From NCBI GenBank assembly GCA_030581615.1, contig JAKTTT010000029.1:62001-126000 (forward strand): a DNA stretch of 64,000 bases, written 5' to 3'. A program made the translations under genes and the position numbers. The notes under the pieces are model-generated. The model was not told the origin of the DNA. It saw nothing but the letters and a program-made list of their open reading frames with translations, and did not search any database. Each line of letters starts with the position of its first letter. Within the stretch, counting starts at the first letter, position 1. Of this stretch, positions 20,028 to 30,185 are shown one piece after another. This DNA is from Alloascoidea africana (Eukaryota > Ascomycota > Alloascoideomycetes > Alloascoideales > Alloascoideaceae).

Positions 20028-20876
20028 ATGACCTCAACTGCTGGAAATATTCTTGCAACAATTGGCACAGTTCTTTGGTGCATTCAATTGATTCCTCAGA
20101 TCATTTTCAACTACAGACGGAAATCATGCGAAGGTCTTCCTTCAACAATGCTTTTCCTCTGGGCAGCATGTGGAGTTCCTTTTTCCATCTATTTTGTGAT
20201 TCAGGATGCAAGTGTCCCACTAAAGATCCAACCTCAACTTTTCACATTTTTCTGTCTGGTTACCTGGGGTCAGTCATTGTACTATCCTCCTTTGAAGAAA
20301 GGATTCTGGAAGTCAATTTTCTATTGCTCCATTTTTGTCATAGTTGGTGTCGCAATCGAAGCAGCTTGTATCATCCCGCTTAGACCAGTTTATGATCGAG
20401 GAACACATTGGCCCAACTTGATATTTGGTGTGATTGCATCAATTCTACTGGCAATTGGACTTTTGCCCCCTTATTTCGAACTTGCCAAAAGAAATGGTCA
20501 AGTAGTTGGAATCAACTTTGTCTTTTTGTTCATGGACAGCATGGGCGCCGTGTTTAGCTTTTTATCATTGATTGTGGAAGGACCAACAGAGGATATCATG
20601 GGCATGGTTCTATACTTGCTCGTATTTGCCTTGGAGCTGGGTATCTTTCTCAGTCATATTATCTGGATGATTAGATTCAAGACTTATACACATTCTTGGA
20701 TCTTCGGATCTTACACCGACGAGGAAATGCTGGAAAGAGAGCAAAAGGATCGTTTGTACGCTCTAGAATCTGGCTTAGATGGCGATTCAACAGAAGGCGT
20801 ACAGGAGACAAGCGAGAAAGAAAGAGAAGCTGATGATAAGGAAAAAACGATGACAAAAACTAGCACTATTACCTAA
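20028..20876 (+). CDS. PQ-loop repeat seven-helix membrane protein
   Basis: Polytopic protein of the PQ-loop/cystinosin-like family, which includes vacuolar cationic amino acid and cystine exporters. 282 residues with seven predicted hydrophobic helices between about residues 8 and 225. The first PQ motif is in QLIPQIIFNYRRKSCEGLP near residue 24; the second repeat is degenerate (LLPPYFELAKRNGQVVGIN). The C-terminal 60 residues are acidic, charged and cytosolic-like. The start ATG (AAAATGACC) follows a TATA-like TTTTATATAA near 19998. The substrate and exact yeast orthologue are not assigned. Intact. Confidence 0.82.
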   Translation: MTSTAGNILATIGTVLWCIQLIPQIIFNYRRKSCEGLPSTMLFLWAACGVPFSIYFVIQDASVPLKIQPQLFTFFCLVTWGQSLYYPPLKKGFWKSIFYCSIFVIVGVAIEAACIIPLRPVYDRGTHWPNLIFGVIASILLAIGLLPPYFELAKRNGQVVGINFVFLFMDSMGAVFSFLSLIVEGPTEDIMGMVLYLLVFALELGIFLSHIIWMIRFKTYTHSWIFGSYTDEEMLEREQKDRLYALESGLDGDSTEGVQETSEKEREADDKEKTMTKTSTIT

Positions 20877-21176
20877 CACGGAACAAATGATCTTACTAAA
20901 GTTACGGTTTTGCTCAGTTTTGCTTAGTTTTATTGCTTTCGTTGGTGGGGATTCTTTTTTCGGTGGAGCATTTTGATGTTGTTATATAAAGCTGTATGAT
21001 TTTTCTTTTGATTCAATAGACATATTAGTGCGGGCTAAGCTTTGTTTCAATTTGTAGATGAAAAATAAAGTCTAGAGACACATTGTTAGCACTTGGCTAC
21101 CATGCTGCTGTATGGTGGTTAACAGAATAACATCTCTTCGCTTCCCTCCACACTCTTTGGATCAACCACAAACATT
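20877..21176. other. Intergenic, PQ-loop gene to NAS2
   Basis: 300 bp of 3' UTR and promoter sequence; no motif or RNA gene recognised. Confidence 0.5.
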
Positions 21177-22056
21177 ATGGAGTCAATTGCAAGCATAGAA
21201 ACCAGTACAACTAGGAATCCTCTAAGTTTGGAGTCCGCTTCACTGGAAGATTTAACGATCAGGAAGAATATGATAGAGAGTGAATTGGATACTCTTTTTG
21301 ATGTTTTGAAAGCTCATGGAGCAGATATGAATACGGCTTTAGTCACCTCTGATGGATTCCCCAGGGGCGATATTGACGTTGTACAAGGTATGAATGGTAA
21401 TTTATGGATACTTGAGAAATGTTTGGTCAATGTGAAAAATGGAGATCAAGATTTTCTAACTGTTGCCAGTACGAGTAACAAGAACAAAGATAATTCGGTT
21501 ACGAAATGATCATTCACGATTGATGGTCCATCTGAACCAGAAGCTACAGTCACATTTCTCCTCATTACCAACAGATGATTCAAAGAATGAAGAAAAATCT
21601 GGTTCTGTCCCTAGTGTCAGCACTTCTGTGCCGTTTGCGATTATTGATTCAATCGATGAGAGTGGGCCTGCTTCCAAATGTGTAAGTGGAAAAAACTACA
21701 AGCGTGAAAGACATTCAAGTTTTGATTTTCGCTAACGTTGAACATTTTTGAATAGGGGCTTCAATATAGGGATAAGATCATTGAGTTTGGAGATCTACAT
21801 GCTGGGAACTACTCTTTGCAAAAGTTGGCAAAACTGGTACAGGACAATAAAAATGTATGATTTATCAGGTTTTATGCTAGAGCTTCCACATCACTAACCG
21901 GTTTTTTTGTATTTTTTAAAGAAAACCATTAAGATCACACTACTTAGATCAACACCTACAGAAATTGACCCTTCGAGCAGTATTACGACAGTTAGACTAA
22001 TCCCACAAACATGGAGCGGAAGGGGTCTTTTGGGGTGTCATCTAACTCCACTTTGA
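21177..22056 (+). CDS. NAS2: Proteasome assembly chaperone Nas2/p27 (PSMD9), four exons
   Basis: Chaperone for the base of the 19S regulatory particle; it binds the Rpt5 ATPase during assembly. Spliced model: 21177-21387, 21470-21681, 21756-21854, 21922-22056, giving 218 residues (yeast about 220). Donors GTATGA, GTAAGT and GTATGA; branch sites TCTAAC, GCTAAC and ACTAAC. The N-terminal coiled part has HGADMNTALVTSDGFPRGDIDV, then RTKIIRLRNDHSRLM, characteristic of the family. The C-terminal PDZ-like domain runs from PFAIIDSI through GLQYRDKIIEFGDLHAGN. The terminal WSGRGLLGCHLTPL is the family signature. Each splice restores these motifs in frame, so the model is secure. Convergent with URM1, 143 bp apart. 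Confidence 0.94.
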
Positions 22057-22199
22057 TACCATGAGATACAAGTAGTGTTGCCAGTGGGGTAGCACTTTTG
22101 AAATCATTCAAATGTTGGATCGCTGTACATTAAAATGGGATACCCACCTAACAACTGAGATGAATTTTTCTCACGCCACCAGGAAATCATGCTTTTTAT

Positions 22200-22624
22200 C
22201 TAACCTCCATGTAGCGTTGAAGTGAATATAATCGTGTCATTGTTCTGCAATTCGTATTCTTCTTCGTCTTCTAATTCCCAATCGGTATCGTTGATTAGTA
22301 CCAATACGCCAGGACGACTAAAGATTGATTGTTAGGACCATAAATAGAAAAAAAATAAAAAGAAAAGAGAAATAAACATACACAGAACCATCCTCCAAAA
22401 ACAGATCAGAGCACTTTTTTTCCGAATTATTGAGCATTGTTACTCTGATATACCTTAGCAGATCCTTAACTTTGTCTCCTTGATTGAAGGCAAGTTTGTG
22501 AGCTTTTATGTTGTTGAACAAAGCATCTAGACCTCCGCTTTTGACAAACAATTAGAGAATTGATCCTCTCTTGTTAAATACCACCACTTACATACCTAAA
22601 CTCGGCAGTCACTGAAATCGACAT
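22200..22624 (-). CDS. URM1: Ubiquitin-related modifier Urm1, three exons
   Basis: Sulphur carrier for 2-thiolation of wobble uridine in cytosolic tRNAs, and a protein modifier (urmylation); it is activated by Uba4. Spliced model: 22624-22596, 22537-22382, 22317-22200, giving 100 residues (S. cerevisiae 99). Exon 1 is only 29 bases (MSISVTAEF). Donors are GTATGT; acceptors AAAAG and TTTAG. The product reads [26 protein letters not shown] and ends FTSTLHGG, with the obligatory C-terminal diglycine. Frame phases 2 and 2 fit exactly. No defects. Confidence 0.95.
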
Positions 22625-22880
22625 TGTTTGGAGTTCTTTTTTGGTTGATTTTGATGATGTTCCCAAAATCCAAAATCAGATCATCGTCCGGGTAAGTATC
22701 AGTATAGTGTTAACTCGGGTCTGCGTATATTTCAGCATATATTTACTGTATGCTATCCAAACGGATGGGAAACTGTTTCTTCTCTGCGTCCCTCAAGACG
22801 ATTCTTTCGTCTTTTCTTCTAGAAAATCGAAAATTCTAGACGGGAAACTATGAATTTCATTTCCGAATCAGGGAATCTGA

Positions 22881-23161
22881 TCGATTGTCGATTGTTTTCC
22901 TTCAACAATAGCTATTCATGCACTGGTTGAACAGAGGACCACTTTGCTCCCGTTTTTGGTCCCTGACATGATACAGATAGATACAGATCAGGCAATTCCA
23001 ACTGCCATGAATATTTCCAACAGATATGTGGTGAGCAGGGATTGTAAAAGAACAATCCCGAGGGATCTAAAACGTAGGTACCAATTCCAAAATTACGTCA
23101 ATACAATGAGTTCAACCTACTATTTGAGATGGAAGATTGTAAACGTTGGTAGACTGATGTA
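22881..23161 (+). CDS. Uncertain ORF or last exon of an unidentified gene
   Basis: Open frame ending at a TAA just after VNVGRLM, with protein-like composition (EQRTTLLPFLVP, then NRYVVSRDCKRTIPRDLKRRYQFQ). An acceptor-like CAATAG at 22905-22910 could make it a terminal exon. Upstream, a GTAAGT donor at 22692 and ORF pieces suggest further exons, but their frames do not join convincingly. The nearest upstream ATG (22654) is only 29 bp from the URM1 start. Not recognised; it may be a small intron-containing gene or a relic. Placed between URM1 and the pogo-like gene. Confidence 0.3.
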
Positions 23162-23256
23162 AAATAATGTACATAGAAAAAAAAAGCTGCGGCAAGGTTA
23201 AGAGCATCAGATCATCGCCTTGAGGCTGTGGGTTCACTGTCTGGGATGATTCGCGT

Positions 23257-25077
23257 TCAGTCCAATTTGGTCCGTTTCCTACCGCCCGTGCCTCTCCCCG
23301 GTCGTTTGTGTGATCTATTCATGGCAACAGCGGCTAGATCCTCGAGGCTGTTCTTACAATTGGACTCAAAGATATGGTTGGCTCTCATGTCATCGCTGTC
23401 CCTACCCTCATTTGTCTTTAGGTCGTCAAAAGTGATTTTTTCATCTCGTTGCAGCTTCATCGGCTTGTCAAAATCGTAAGTCATACCTGGTTCGGTCGTA
23501 TTCGTTGTCAAACCTGCAACTTTGTTTAGTATACTTTGGGGGTTGAAGGGGTACAATCCGGATTCCGACCAGCCCCTTATGACGTTGCCATCGAGAGGTT
23601 CGAACGCTTTTTTGTGGGCTTGTGTAAAGCATTTCAGTAAACAACAGGTCCTGGATTCTCGTTCTTGCATTTCTGGATGAATATTCGAATTCAAAATCTG
23701 CTCGAATTCTAACAACTGCAGGCGCTTAAGCTCCTCGCTATATGTTCTTATCAATTCTTCTTTCAATTGGGGGTAAATTCCAAGATCAAAGGGCTGGAGG
23801 AATTGCGACATGTGTGGGGGGATAAGCAGAAGGAAAATTCGATGGTCTTTTGCGTACTGCAAAAAATCTAATGTGGTTCGAGAGGCATAAGAGTCAAGGA
23901 CCAGGAGTCTGTACTCACTAGGATCGTGGGGCCTTGTTATACCATCAAATTTTTGCAGCAAGTCCATTGAAATCATCGAGTTTGTCCAGTTAGGAGGATA
24001 GAATTCAACGTCGAAATCTCGGTCGAGTTTGTACTTCAGATCTGGTTCGATGTTTGGGAACATTGGTTCTGAATCATCCCCGTAAATGATTAAAGAAGGT
24101 TTCAGGTGCTGGCCATCGAGAGAAATGAACTCAGCGAGGCTGAACAAAGACTGTTTACCCAATGTATCACCAATAAACTTTGACCGTGGAATAGCAGCAG
24201 CAGTGGCAGCAGCAGTGGCAGCAGCAGTTGCAGCGGCGGCAGCATTTGCCTGTTTGCTGATAGTTGAATTAGGACTAACCGTAGTAATTGATTTTGAAGG
24301 GGTGGTATCCAAACTTGCCGCGTTCAGATATCTGTAAATGCTCAAATTATCCGAGCCTCCAGTTAAAGCCAAGCCAATTTCGTCAAAATTATAGATGTTC
24401 GAATCCTGTATTAAAAAATTTTGTCTAATTTCCATGTAATCTTTGAAAAATTTTGTTAAAGCCGACTCCGTAGAGTTTGTAGGCATGAATCCCTCTATCG
24501 GGGCCGCTACAAGGTTCTGAACCAGTACATTCTGATTGTGTCTTTTCAGAAACTTGTTTACCCAAGCAAGGTGCACGAGGTCTGTTTTGGAGGTCATTCC
24601 AGCGTCCAGTTTCCTACGCTGAATTAGGGTATTAGCCCATTGCAAAATTTCCCTGCGTGATACAAATTTGCCAAGCTGATCCATTGAATTTGTGATTTCT
24701 GAAACCAGTTGCAATTCTATTTCAGGGTCTACTCTCATTTGTCTCGAATGGGCCAGAATCTGGTTTTTCTGGTCGCCATACAGGTACCTGATCAGGGTCT
24801 GTCTGCTCAGATTGAACTTCTTACAGGCCAGCGACACATTGTTGTTCTCATCGCGGACAAATAGGTACGCTTTCCACAGCCTCTGTTCAAAATCTGGATT
24901 GGAGCACGGCGACCGCGGACCGTGCCGCACGAACAGCGGTTTCTGCGTTCTTCGCTTTTTCTGCTCGGCGGTCTGCTTCGCGTGCTTCGGCTGCTTCGCG
25001 AGTCCGTCCGCGAGCCCGTTCGCGAGCTCATTTGCGATCTGCGCCGGCTCTTGGTGGTTTGCGTCTGAGGTCGCCAT
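23257..25077 (-). CDS. Pogo/Fot1-type (CENP-B-like) transposase-derived protein
   Basis: 606 residues from the ATG at 25075-25077. Order: Ala/Lys-rich start; psq-type HTH (AYLFVRDENNNVSLACKKFNLSR); CENP-B/Tc5-type HTH ending in LAWVNKFLKRH; DDE_1 core. The catalytic triad looks complete: Asp in IYNFDEIG, Asp in LLVLDSYAS and Asp in FLQPFDLGIY, with 35 residues between the last two, so DD35D as in Fot1 elements. An insertion of Ala/Thr repeats (about 20 residues) sits between the first and second Asp. The C-terminus is Lys/Arg-rich (RPGRGTGGRKR). I see no flanking terminal inverted repeats, and the upstream region is shared with the next gene's promoter, so it may be domesticated. The frame stays open upstream to 25479, but that part overlaps the neighbour's TATA region and is not included. 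Either a domesticated DNA-binding protein or a transposon copy. Confidence 0.8.
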   Translation of the reverse strand: MATSDANHQEPAQIANELANGLADGLAKQPKHAKQTAEQKKRRTQKPLFVRHGPRSPCSNPDFEQRLWKAYLFVRDENNNVSLACKKFNLSRQTLIRYLYGDQKNQILAHSRQMRVDPEIELQLVSEITNSMDQLGKFVSRREILQWANTLIQRRKLDAGMTSKTDLVHLAWVNKFLKRHNQNVLVQNLVAAPIEGFMPTNSTESALTKFFKDYMEIRQNFLIQDSNIYNFDEIGLALTGGSDNLSIYRYLNAASLDTTPSKSITTVSPNSTISKQANAAAAATAAATAAATAAAIPRSKFIGDTLGKQSLFSLAEFISLDGQHLKPSLIIYGDDSEPMFPNIEPDLKYKLDRDFDVEFYPPNWTNSMISMDLLQKFDGITRPHDPSEYRLLVLDSYASRTTLDFLQYAKDHRIFLLLIPPHMSQFLQPFDLGIYPQLKEELIRTYSEELKRLQLLEFEQILNSNIHPEMQERESRTCCLLKCFTQAHKKAFEPLDGNVIRGWSESGLYPFNPQSILNKVAGLTTNTTEPGMTYDFDKPMKLQRDEKITFDDLKTNEGRDSDDMRANHIFESNCKNSLEDLAAVAMNRSHKRPGRGTGGRKRTKLD

Positions 25078-25424
25078 GGCGTGTGTCGGGGGCCCAGAGG
25101 TGCAAGATATGGTACAAGTGAAGCGTAAGGGGTGTTTGAGAAGGAGCGTGCTGAGATGTACGCGGGGCGTCTGGGCTCTGGGCTGGCCGGACCGAGACCG
25201 AGACCGAGCCAGCGGGCTCGGATGGGCTCTGTCTCTGTTTCCGACTCTGTTTGTTTCTGTTGCTGTTGCTGTTTCTGCTCTGCCTCTGGGCCCCGGAGCA
25301 GCTTCTGGAGCAGCTTCTGGACCGACGGGCAGGTCATGGCTCTCGGAGCTGGACTTCGCCCCTTGCAGCCGGAGGAAGCGTGTCTGACGCCGCAAGGCGG
25401 AAGGGGTGCATGCGAGCAGAATCT

Positions 25425-25432
25425 TATAAATA
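25425..25432 (+). promoter_or_regulatory. TATA box of the expansin-like gene
   Basis: TATAAATA 193 bases upstream of the ATG at 25625, followed by a C/T-rich then A-rich leader ending in ACTCGAAATGG, typical of a strongly expressed yeast gene. Confidence 0.65.
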
Positions 25433-25624
25433 CCGGCCGTCGCCTCATGTTCCTGAATCTCTTTCTCTCTCGTCATCACAGCGTTTCCACTCTCTTTTAC
25501 TTACTTACTCACTACAACTGTCTTCAGTTACTGCTGGTTGGTGTTCTGAAGATATTCACTCTTTTCTATACTTCGACAAACAAACGATCAAAACAACATT
25601 TTTACCAAAAAAACAACACTCGAA

Positions 25625-26554
25625 ATGGTTTTCTTCAAGTTGACTACTACTGGTTTAGCAGCTGCTTTGTCCTTGTCTGCTCTTTGCAATGCGATTCCCC
25701 TCGAAGCTCATCGACGACATGTTCACAATGCACACAGGGCTGAACTTGAAAAAAGAGCCATCGTGACCGAATGGGTCGAGGCTGCCGTTACAGTTACACA
25801 GAGCGAACTTGTATATGTGGATCATGATGGTTCGGTAATTTCTGTTCACACTGCTTTTGAAACTGCTACTGTTGAGCCTTCATCTGAGGCTTCTCCTGCC
25901 CCAGAGTCCTCCTCTATCGAATCTTCTACCGAGCCTATTGTTGAATCTACTACTTCAACTTCTGCTCCTCCTCCTCCTCCTTCTTCTACCGAAGAAGCTG
26001 AATCTTCTACTCTGCAGATTACTTTCTCTAGCATCTACAAAGATGTGAACTCAGAAACAACTGTAATCCCCTCTACCTCCGAGGTCCCAACAACTACCTA
26101 TACCTCCGAGGCCGAGCCTACCACCGAAGCTCCATCCACTACTTCTACTGCTGAAGCTGCTCCTTCCCCTTCTGAGTCTTCTTCATCAGGCTCAAATTCT
26201 GGTTCCGGTTCTGGTTCCAACTTCGACATTGATGTATCTCATTCTGGTGATGCTACTTACTATGACACCGGCCTCGGATCCTGTGGAATCACAAGCACAG
26301 ATTCTGACTATATCGTTGCCATTTCTCACCTCTTGTACGAAGATTTGTCCGTTGCATCTGCAAACCCAAATAACAACCCCTTGTGCGGAAGAAAAATCAA
26401 AGCCTCCCGTGGTGGCGCTAGCGTTGAAGTGACCGTCACTGACAAATGTCCCGGATGCGAAATCTACGATCTGGATCTGTCTCCTGCTGCTTTCAAAGAA
26501 CTTGCTACCACTGATGAAGGCAGAGTCGGAATCAGCTGGGAATGGATCTCATAA
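25625..26554 (+). CDS. Secreted Ser/Thr-rich protein with RlpA-like/expansin-like double-psi beta-barrel
   Basis: Probable secreted or wall-associated protein. 309 residues. Signal peptide at residues 1 to about 23 (hydrophobic LAAALSLSALCNA), then a propeptide ending in a Kex2-type Lys43-Arg44. Residues about 80-200 are Ser/Thr/Glu/Pro-rich, likely O-mannosylated, with a Ser/Gly linker (SGSNSGSGSGS). The C-terminal domain from about residue 206 has HSGDATYYDTGLGSCG and VTVTDKCPGCEIYDLDLSPAAF. That is the double-psi beta-barrel signature of RlpA/expansin/barwin-type proteins, with paired cysteines. No GPI signal at the C-terminus. Wall loosening is known for expansins but not shown for this fungal group. 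Intact. Confidence 0.85.
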   Translation: MVFFKLTTTGLAAALSLSALCNAIPLEAHRRHVHNAHRAELEKRAIVTEWVEAAVTVTQSELVYVDHDGSVISVHTAFETATVEPSSEASPAPESSSIESSTEPIVESTTSTSAPPPPPSSTEEAESSTLQITFSSIYKDVNSETTVIPSTSEVPTTTYTSEAEPTTEAPSTTSTAEAAPSPSESSSSGSNSGSGSGSNFDIDVSHSGDATYYDTGLGSCGITSTDSDYIVAISHLLYEDLSVASANPNNNPLCGRKIKASRGGASVEVTVTDKCPGCEIYDLDLSPAAFKELATTDEGRVGISWEWIS

Positions 26555-29500
26555 ACGAATTCCTAGGGTCTACGATTTCATGGTATTAAAAAAATTATAT
26601 TCGGAATTATGTATCTTCTGCTACTATTAGGGTTGTATATTTGCTTCATGTGCAATATGTGGTGTTTGACTTTGATATATTCTGTATAAATAAAAAAATA
26701 AAAATTTGTGTTACAGGGAAAAAGGCTTTTAGGTTTTTGTTCAAAAACATTGACTTGTCATGAAACAGGAGAATTGTGAATAGATCTAGATTCAGTGACA
26801 ATCCCAAACCAACAACTATAGGAGAAAAGTTGTTTAAGGTTAACGGCATGCCTCATTAGGCAACAACCTACAAAGCCTAGACTTTGAAGCAGAGTTTTTT
26901 TTTCATCGGCAAAAACTGTAACTGAAGATCCTGTAAGCCAATTGTTTTTTGAAAGTCGTAGAGTTAGAGCAAGACAATTCTCAACTATACTACAAACGAA
27001 TAAAGATCTCGGCAGTTTCATCTCGGGGATAAATCCTCATCACAAGCAAAAAACATTTGGAATCAGTTTGATCATTTTGCATCCGTGGTTTTAGTTTCTA
27101 GACTGTTAAAAAATCTTTTCATAACCAGTTAGTTGACCCTAACAAAAATGGATTGAGGTTTGTAACATGTCTGAAACGCCTATGGTCATTGAGTTCACCT
27201 CTCGGCTGTTTGTCCTTCCAAACCCTAGCACCAATAGAACCTTAACTACACATACGTGTGTGTCTTAAGAGAACCCATCATTGTTTCTTCAACTGGTGAA
27301 AAAATTAGGGACAAAGAGCAATGCAAGAGACATTATGATAGTTATAGCAAGTGATGATGATTCATTCACATGTTTATAGTGCATCCATTTTCGGCAAAAC
27401 CGTTTGCATTGGACGTTTAACAACACAGATCATGAACCAGCAATTACGTTTTTCTCCTTTATTACGATCCCAAAAGAAAAAAATATCGATTCAAATCTCA
27501 TTTACTCAATAGCTTTTTTCCAAAGCTACTGTAATTTCCTGTCTACTCGAAATAATCTAAATCCTTGAAAAAGTAGACCATGCAATTGGCCACTGATCTC
27601 ACAACGAGGTTACTAGATGCGTACACAGATACAGATGCTGGTAGTATCTAGCAGTTTAATAGCCATGTCAATGAGATGCTTCAGATTCAGGTACAACATG
27701 GGATTCTATCACTTGCATTTTAAACCTTCCTCTTGTGTAAAACACTGTGTTTCGCTTGTGCATCGAAGACTATATCTTGGGGATATATTTCTAATCCAAG
27801 AACCCAATAAATGTTGATGATGCCAGAGAACTGGACAACACAAAGAGCTGGCAATTAATCTCAAAAGTGCGCCATCATTTATTTTACAATGAGAGGAAAT
27901 GTCAGTTGATCGCCATCGCCTTGTTTGATAAGGAGCTCATCATTTTCCCCAAGGGCGTTTGTTCTTGATCACTACTAGCTAGGCGTTAAGTATTTACCTA
28001 TCATAAAGACCGACCTAAAACATGAGAACCAGAGAATTGGCTGTCAGACCCCAATTTCTCGGGGCCATCCTTCCGTGGATGTTACTATTTTTCTACCAGT
28101 TTTATACTGCTCTCTGGAAACAGCCATCCTGGGAAATCACTTGTTTGTTTTACCTAGTCGAGATCGACTTAATGGAAAATTGACCAAAAAGAATAAAAAA
28201 AAAATAGAGATTTTGGTTAACAATAGAGCTAATGGCTTCTGCTTACTGCTAGGGGTACCCGAAAGCAACGACCGTTGTGCCAATTTAATTAATGTATTGG
28301 AGTTGTCAACCTACAGCACTTGCCATGGGATCCGAACGTATCTCCACATCAAAGACATGAGACAATCTGCCGGACACAAATAGACACACCATTACTTTTC
28401 CAGTGTAGGCAAAAGCACCAAGTGCAAAGCGCAAAGTGCCTCGCCGAGCCTTGCTTAGCTATAGCCAACCTGTAACGTAACCTGTCAAGGCAGGTGGGGG
28501 GCTCTATAGGGAGGTCTGAAGGAAATGGACGAGGTGGGCTCTACTATCAGATATCATATGCACTTCTCATGTAAAGCATTGCCTTTGAAAAAAAGATCAA
28601 TCAAATATATCTGCTTCAGATCGAGGCTGGATTAATTCGAGAAAAGAATATCTATAGGGCGCGTATTTCAACCTTTATAGAAATTCTCTCCTTTGTCATA
28701 GCAAGATAGGGCTTTCGACAAGATAGAGAACGGACTGTGCCATTGCTTCGCTTTCGTAAACAGAGCCAACTGATTAAATAGCGGAAACACATACGAAAGA
28801 TTTATTAAAAGTACTCAATTTCCAAAGTTTCTCGTTTATAATCTTGGATCCGATTTGAAAGAAATAGACATGGGTCTCTGTGCCCCTGAAAGCTTCATCA
28901 ATACCATAGAACAACAATGGCGTTGTTGCCATCTCTTCATCCACATTAAAACCCACCCAAAAGTGATATCTGTAAAAACCTCGAAACTTTGGCTTTTCCA
29001 AGAGGAAGACGTTGAAAAGAAAAAAAATCCTTCTCCGAGGATGATAATTTTTCCATAAAAGAGGCGATAATTGCGCACCTTAGTGACGATACACAGGTTT
29101 CATTTTTGGATAAATTAATGGGAAATGAGGAAACAAGAAGGTAGACCAGGGAAAAAAAAAATGCAAAACAACATTAATAACATCAATAAGCTAGGCTGAC
29201 ATGAGCGGCAAGAAAAGTGCAAAAAAAAAAAAAAAATAAAGACCTCGTACTTTTCCCCTTCCTATTGGCACGAAGTTTCGGAGCTGGGGGTGGTTCTATT
29301 AAAATCGACACCGTTTCAGGAAGTAGGCATTTGAAGTTGCTGATAAGTGTCAAGTAAACATTTCGAGGGGTAAGCCCAAACGGATCGAGAGCCATGAGCA
29401 TGGAGAAGAATAAATCAGAAAAGTCATGGAGTGCAGTTGTTCTCACCAGTGTGATGATGATATGTGATCTACAGCACATGTTTGTGTCTGTGATGTGTTC

Positions 29501-30185
29501 TGGCATATGTAATGAGTCTATGAAAAGCGCCATTCCATTCCGCGGCTTATCCGACGAACGAAGATGGGCTTACTAAAAAACATGGAAAGTGCAAGTCATC
29601 AGCGTGGATGCCACGGTCGTGATGGACGAGAGAAGGAGTTGGAGTTCGCTGCGTATTTGATCATCGACGCCATAACGGCAACTAGTCACCGTTTAAACGG
29701 CCACCGTTGGCACTTTGCTTTATCTTCCAAGTAAAACTAAGCTGTCTATCTTCGGAGTGCCAATTTGAACAATCTTGAACAAGATTTCAACCTGTCTTTT
29801 TGGGATGTGGCGCTTGTGTGGAGCACCAGGCTGCTCCCACCGACCTATCTCACCACCAGAGGGAGAAGGATCATACGTTATTTGCCTGTTTGCGGACAAT
29901 ATTACAGAAAACGGAGCCAGAGCAGAGAAAGTCCTCCTCCAGCGAAAAGAAGACGCCTCCAATCGAAAGATGCGGGCAACACAACACACTCACGTCTGCA
30001 TAAATAATCGTACTAGAGCTTTTTCCGCTTTTGTGAACATGCCTCTGGTACTTTCTCCTGGACCAAAATCCTTTTTAAATGCCTGGTCTGCTCCCCCAGG
30101 ACTACTTTCTCTCTTGCTATTTCTTACTCGACAACCCAAGTTACTTTCAAATCCATCTTCATCTTTGTTTTCACAAATCTAAGAA
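26555..30185. other. 3.6 kb without a recognisable gene
   Basis: Mostly AT-rich with scattered short ORFs. The most protein-like is minus-strand 29183-29533 (116 codons), but it has no recognised family and ends in a poly-Phe run from a homopolymer. At 28420-28440 there is a short repeat of AGTGCAAAGCGCAAAGTGCC. No tRNA, snRNA or known ncRNA was recognised. The last few hundred bases (about 29.7-30.18 kb) are probably the IRA promoter and leader. Confidence 0.45.

Noticed and set aside
22641-22853. Gene start at the ATG near 22654
   Set aside because: Only 29 bp from the divergent URM1 start codon and the frame is interrupted soon after the putative intron.
23188-23262. tRNA-Leu/Ser-like segment with GTGGGTTCACTG
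   Set aside because: No pairing acceptor stem and a poor B box.
25078-25479. N-terminal extension of the pogo-like ORF to 25479
   Set aside because: It would run through the TATA box of the divergent expansin-like gene and is low-complexity Arg/Pro/Thr sequence; the ATG at 25077 sits just before the first HTH.
29183-29533. 116-codon minus-strand ORF
   Set aside because: No recognised family; ends in a homopolymer-coded Phe run.
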